DNA from: Pseudomonadota bacterium
GTDB lineage: Bacteria; Pseudomonadota; Alphaproteobacteria; Acetobacterales; Acetobacteraceae
Length of the DNA: 8,233 nt
Direction of reading: 5' to 3'
NCBI GenBank assembly: GCA_021826565.1
Contig: JAKAZJ010000060.1
Coordinates: 1 to 8,233, forward strand
Position 1 is the stretch's first letter. Every line of letters starts with the position of its first letter. Of this stretch, positions 6,714 to 8,233 are shown one piece after another. The position numbers and the translations under genes are program-made. The notes under the pieces are model-generated. The model made no database searches. It worked only from the letters and a program-made list of their open reading frames with translations, and had not been told where the DNA came from.

Positions 6714-7697
6714 TTATGACGCACCGACGCGCGGTACCGAGCCTGAAGCGGCCCCTGAAGCGGCCGTCCCCGGCGTAGCGGGCTGCACCATGCGCAGCGC
6801 GGTGCCGACGATCGCGCCCACATTGCCCAGATCCGCCGGCACGATCAGCGTGGTCCCCGCTTTCGCCAGGTTGCCCCACTGGCCGATGAAATCCTTCGCC
6901 AGCTGCATCTGCAACGCCGCCATCCCGCCATCGGTCACCGCCGATTCGCCGATCGTGCGGATTGCCGCGGCGGTGGCGGTCGCGACCAACTCGATCGCCT
7001 TGGCCTCGCCCTCGGCGCGTAGCACCTCCGCCTGGCGGCGGCCGTCCGCGACATTGATGTCCTGCTGGCGCTGGCCCTCGGAGGTGTTGATCTGCTGCTG
7101 GCGCAGCCCTTCCGAGCGCGCGATCGTGGCGCGTTTCTCGCGTTCGGCGGTGATCTGCAATTCCATCGCGCGCAGGATCTCGGGCGGCGGATTGATGTCC
7201 TTGATCTCGTAACGCAGCACCTTGATGCCCCAGTTCACCGCCGCCTCGTCCACCGAGGCCGCGACCGCGGTGTTCAGCAACTGGCGCGAGGACAGCGCCT
7301 GATCCAGATGCAGCTTGCCGATCTCCGATCGCATCGTGGTCTGCGCGAGCTGCATCGCCGCGTTCATCGGGCTGGACGAGCCATACGCCGCCTTCACCGG
7401 ATCGGTGATCTGCAAATACAGAAACCCGTCCACGGTCAGGGTGGTGTTGTCGAGCGAGATGCAGACCTGCGGCGCCACCTCGGTCGGGATCTCGCGCGTA
7501 TCGAAGCGATAGGCGATGCGGTCGGTGAACGGGATCAGCAGGTTCAGCCCCGGGCCGAGCACGCGATGGAACCGGCCCAGCCGCTCGACCACCCAGGCCT
7601 GCTGCTGCGGCACGATCCGCAATCCGTTGCGCAGGATGGAGAAGGCCACCAGCAGCACCAGGAAAATCACGATCAGCGGGGTCACGGTGGCAAACAT
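6714..7697 (-). CDS. qmcA: SPFH/band 7 (stomatin-like) membrane protein QmcA
   Basis: A 327-residue inner-membrane protein of the stomatin/prohibitin (SPFH) family, close in layout to E. coli QmcA. One N-terminal membrane helix (about 5-22) is followed by the band 7 domain (about 28-180), with family stretches ERLGRFHRVLGPGLNLLIPF (38-57) and LNTAVAASVDEAAVNWGIKV (141-160). A charged helical arm with 11-residue repeats covers 195-238, and a hydrophobic, Gly/Ala-rich tail ends the protein. Such proteins form large ring- or cage-shaped oligomers that organise membrane microdomains and work with membrane proteases. The ATG at 7697 follows AGGAG (7706-7710 on the minus strand) by 8 bases and overlaps the nfeD stop codon as TGATG, so translation is probably coupled. 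The frame is open upstream to 8123, but that stretch lies over nfeD and is not coding. The partner gene nfeD next door supports the call strongly. Confidence 0.95.
   Translation of the reverse strand: MFATVTPLIVIFLVLLVAFSILRNGLRIVPQQQAWVVERLGRFHRVLGPGLNLLIPFTDRIAYRFDTREIPTEVAPQVCISLDNTTLTVDGFLYLQITDPVKAAYGSSSPMNAAMQLAQTTMRSEIGKLHLDQALSSRQLLNTAVAASVDEAAVNWGIKVLRYEIKDINPPPEILRAMELQITAEREKRATIARSEGLRQQQINTSEGQRQQDINVADGRRQAEVLRAEGEAKAIELVATATAAAIRTIGESAVTDGGMAALQMQLAKDFIGQWGNLAKAGTTLIVPADLGNVGAIVGTALRMVQPATPGTAASGAASGSVPRVGAS
6984..7115 (-). repeat. Four 11-residue repeats in the QmcA helical arm
   Basis: QmcA residues 195-238 split into four units of 11: SEGLRQQQINT, SEGQRQQDINV, ADGRRQAEVLR and AEGEAKAIELV. 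The shared pattern is an acidic-Gly pair, then Arg/Gln, then Ile/Val. An 11-residue period is typical of right-handed or straight coiled coils, as in the SPFH helical arm that zips subunits together. The repeat is weaker in the DNA than in the protein. Confidence 0.75.
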
Positions 7698-8128
7698 CAG
7701 GAAGGCTCCTGGGCGACGGGGGGAAGCGGGGATACGCGCAGCAGATGGTCGCGCCGGCCGACGATCCGCGCGGTGGCGCCGGGCGAAAGAGCAGCGCCGG
7801 TTGCCATCTCGGCCTCCCAGCGCGTGCCGCGATAGGTGACAATCAGGCGGTCGGTGCCGGCGACGAGGGATTCCACCCGGACCTCCTGATCCAGGTCGAA
7901 ATCCCGCAGACCGGTGCGGCGCGCGGCGTGGCGCCTGGTGATCCAGATCAGGACCAGGGCCGCCAGCAAACCGCCGAGGAACGTCACCAGCAGGATTTCC
8001 TCGGGCAGGACGAAGCCCAGCGCGAAGGTCACGAAGGCCACGGCGGCGACCGCGGCAAGATAGAACGTGCCGGTATGCAGCTCCACCAGCGCGGCCCAGA
8101 GGGCGAGGATCAGGAACACCCATTGCAT
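7697..8128 (-). CDS. nfeD: NfeD-family membrane protein (short form, QmcA partner)
   Basis: A 143-residue protein of the short NfeD class (like E. coli YbbJ), which is almost always encoded next to a stomatin-like gene and works with it in the membrane. Three hydrophobic helices are visible (about 2-18, 22-40 and 43-63), then a basic turn (RRHAARR) and a soluble OB-fold domain at about 81-133, with the typical V-SLVAG, VTYRGTRWEAE and PGATARIVGRRDHLLRV strands. The long-form N-terminal protease domain is absent. The ATG at 8128 is chosen because the first helix starts right there (MQWVFLILALW). No clear ribosome-binding site precedes it and the frame stays open to the window edge, so an earlier start cannot be excluded; the extra residues would be non-family sequence. 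Its stop codon overlaps the qmcA start by one base. Confidence 0.88.
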   Translation of the reverse strand: MQWVFLILALWAALVELHTGTFYLAAVAAVAFVTFALGFVLPEEILLVTFLGGLLAALVLIWITRRHAARRTGLRDFDLDQEVRVESLVAGTDRLIVTYRGTRWEAEMATGAALSPGATARIVGRRDHLLRVSPLPPVAQEPS

Positions 8129-8233
8129 GGGCGTAGCATAGGCCAGTGCTGCCGCGGCGGCTATCGGGTGGCCCAGGGCATCTTGCGCGTCGCGCTGATG
8201 ATGATATATGGTAGTGATATCGTATAGGAACAC
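8129..8233 (-). promoter_or_regulatory. Upstream region of nfeD with an AT-rich patch; possible promoter
   Basis: Bases 8198-8226 are strikingly AT-rich in an otherwise GC-rich window. On the minus strand this patch offers -10-like hexamers such as TATATC and TATACG about 75-100 bases before the nfeD ATG. A short inverted repeat, GATAT (8203-8207) and ATATC (8217-8221) with 9 bases between, lies in it and could be an operator half-site pair. No good -35 box is visible, and the region is cut by the window edge. Confidence 0.3.

Noticed and set aside
4701..6719. Very long open frame of 672 codons on the + strand, opposite the phosphoesterase
   Set aside because: It mirrors the coding gene in GC-rich DNA. 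The product is Arg/Gly/His-rich with no recognisable domain, while the minus strand has signal peptide and catalytic motifs.
6505..7842. 445-codon minus-strand frame across qmcA
   Set aside because: Out-of-frame shadow of qmcA and the phosphoesterase start; low-complexity product.
7698..8123. Upstream extension of the qmcA frame to 8123
   Set aside because: It lies over nfeD in another frame. QmcA's membrane helix begins at the ATG at 7697, which has its own ribosome-binding site.

Overview
The window is GC-rich DNA packed almost end to end with genes, with no gene-free stretch over about 110 bases. Codon use and protein families suggest an alphaproteobacterium, possibly Rhodospirillales/Acetobacteraceae. 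That placement is inferred from gene style, not from a marker gene. I see no tRNA, rRNA, CRISPR array, transposase or attachment site.

Left half, + strand (1-3777): three genes that together look like a cyclic-nucleotide circuit. (1) The 3' part of a SulP/SLC26-type anion transporter carrying a STAS domain and then a CRP-like cyclic-nucleotide-binding domain (start lies outside the window). (2) A phosphodiesterase with the two metal-binding signatures of class I, the family typical of animal PDEs and uncommon in bacteria. (3) A class III adenylate cyclase with a C-terminal FHA (phosphothreonine-binding) domain. One gene can make cAMP, one can degrade it and one can bind it. In front of the cyclase, a two-tier hairpin would bury its Shine-Dalgarno sequence. 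Between cyclase and FHA domains there is a duplicated AERTxVRxAV motif that could be a phosphothreonine ligand for the FHA domain.

Right half, - strand (3788-8233), read from right to left: nfeD, qmcA (SPFH/band 7 membrane protein), a secreted AcpA/phospholipase C-type phosphoesterase, and a TIM-barrel sugar phosphate isomerase/epimerase-like protein. nfeD and qmcA overlap by one base (TGATG) and form the well-known NfeD-stomatin pair of membrane organisation. The phosphoesterase has a signal peptide and should act in the periplasm or outside; the isomerase-like protein is cytosolic. All four could be one transcript, but only nfeD-qmcA is clearly coupled.

The two blocks converge, with only 10 bases between the cyclase and isomerase stop codons and no recognisable terminator there.
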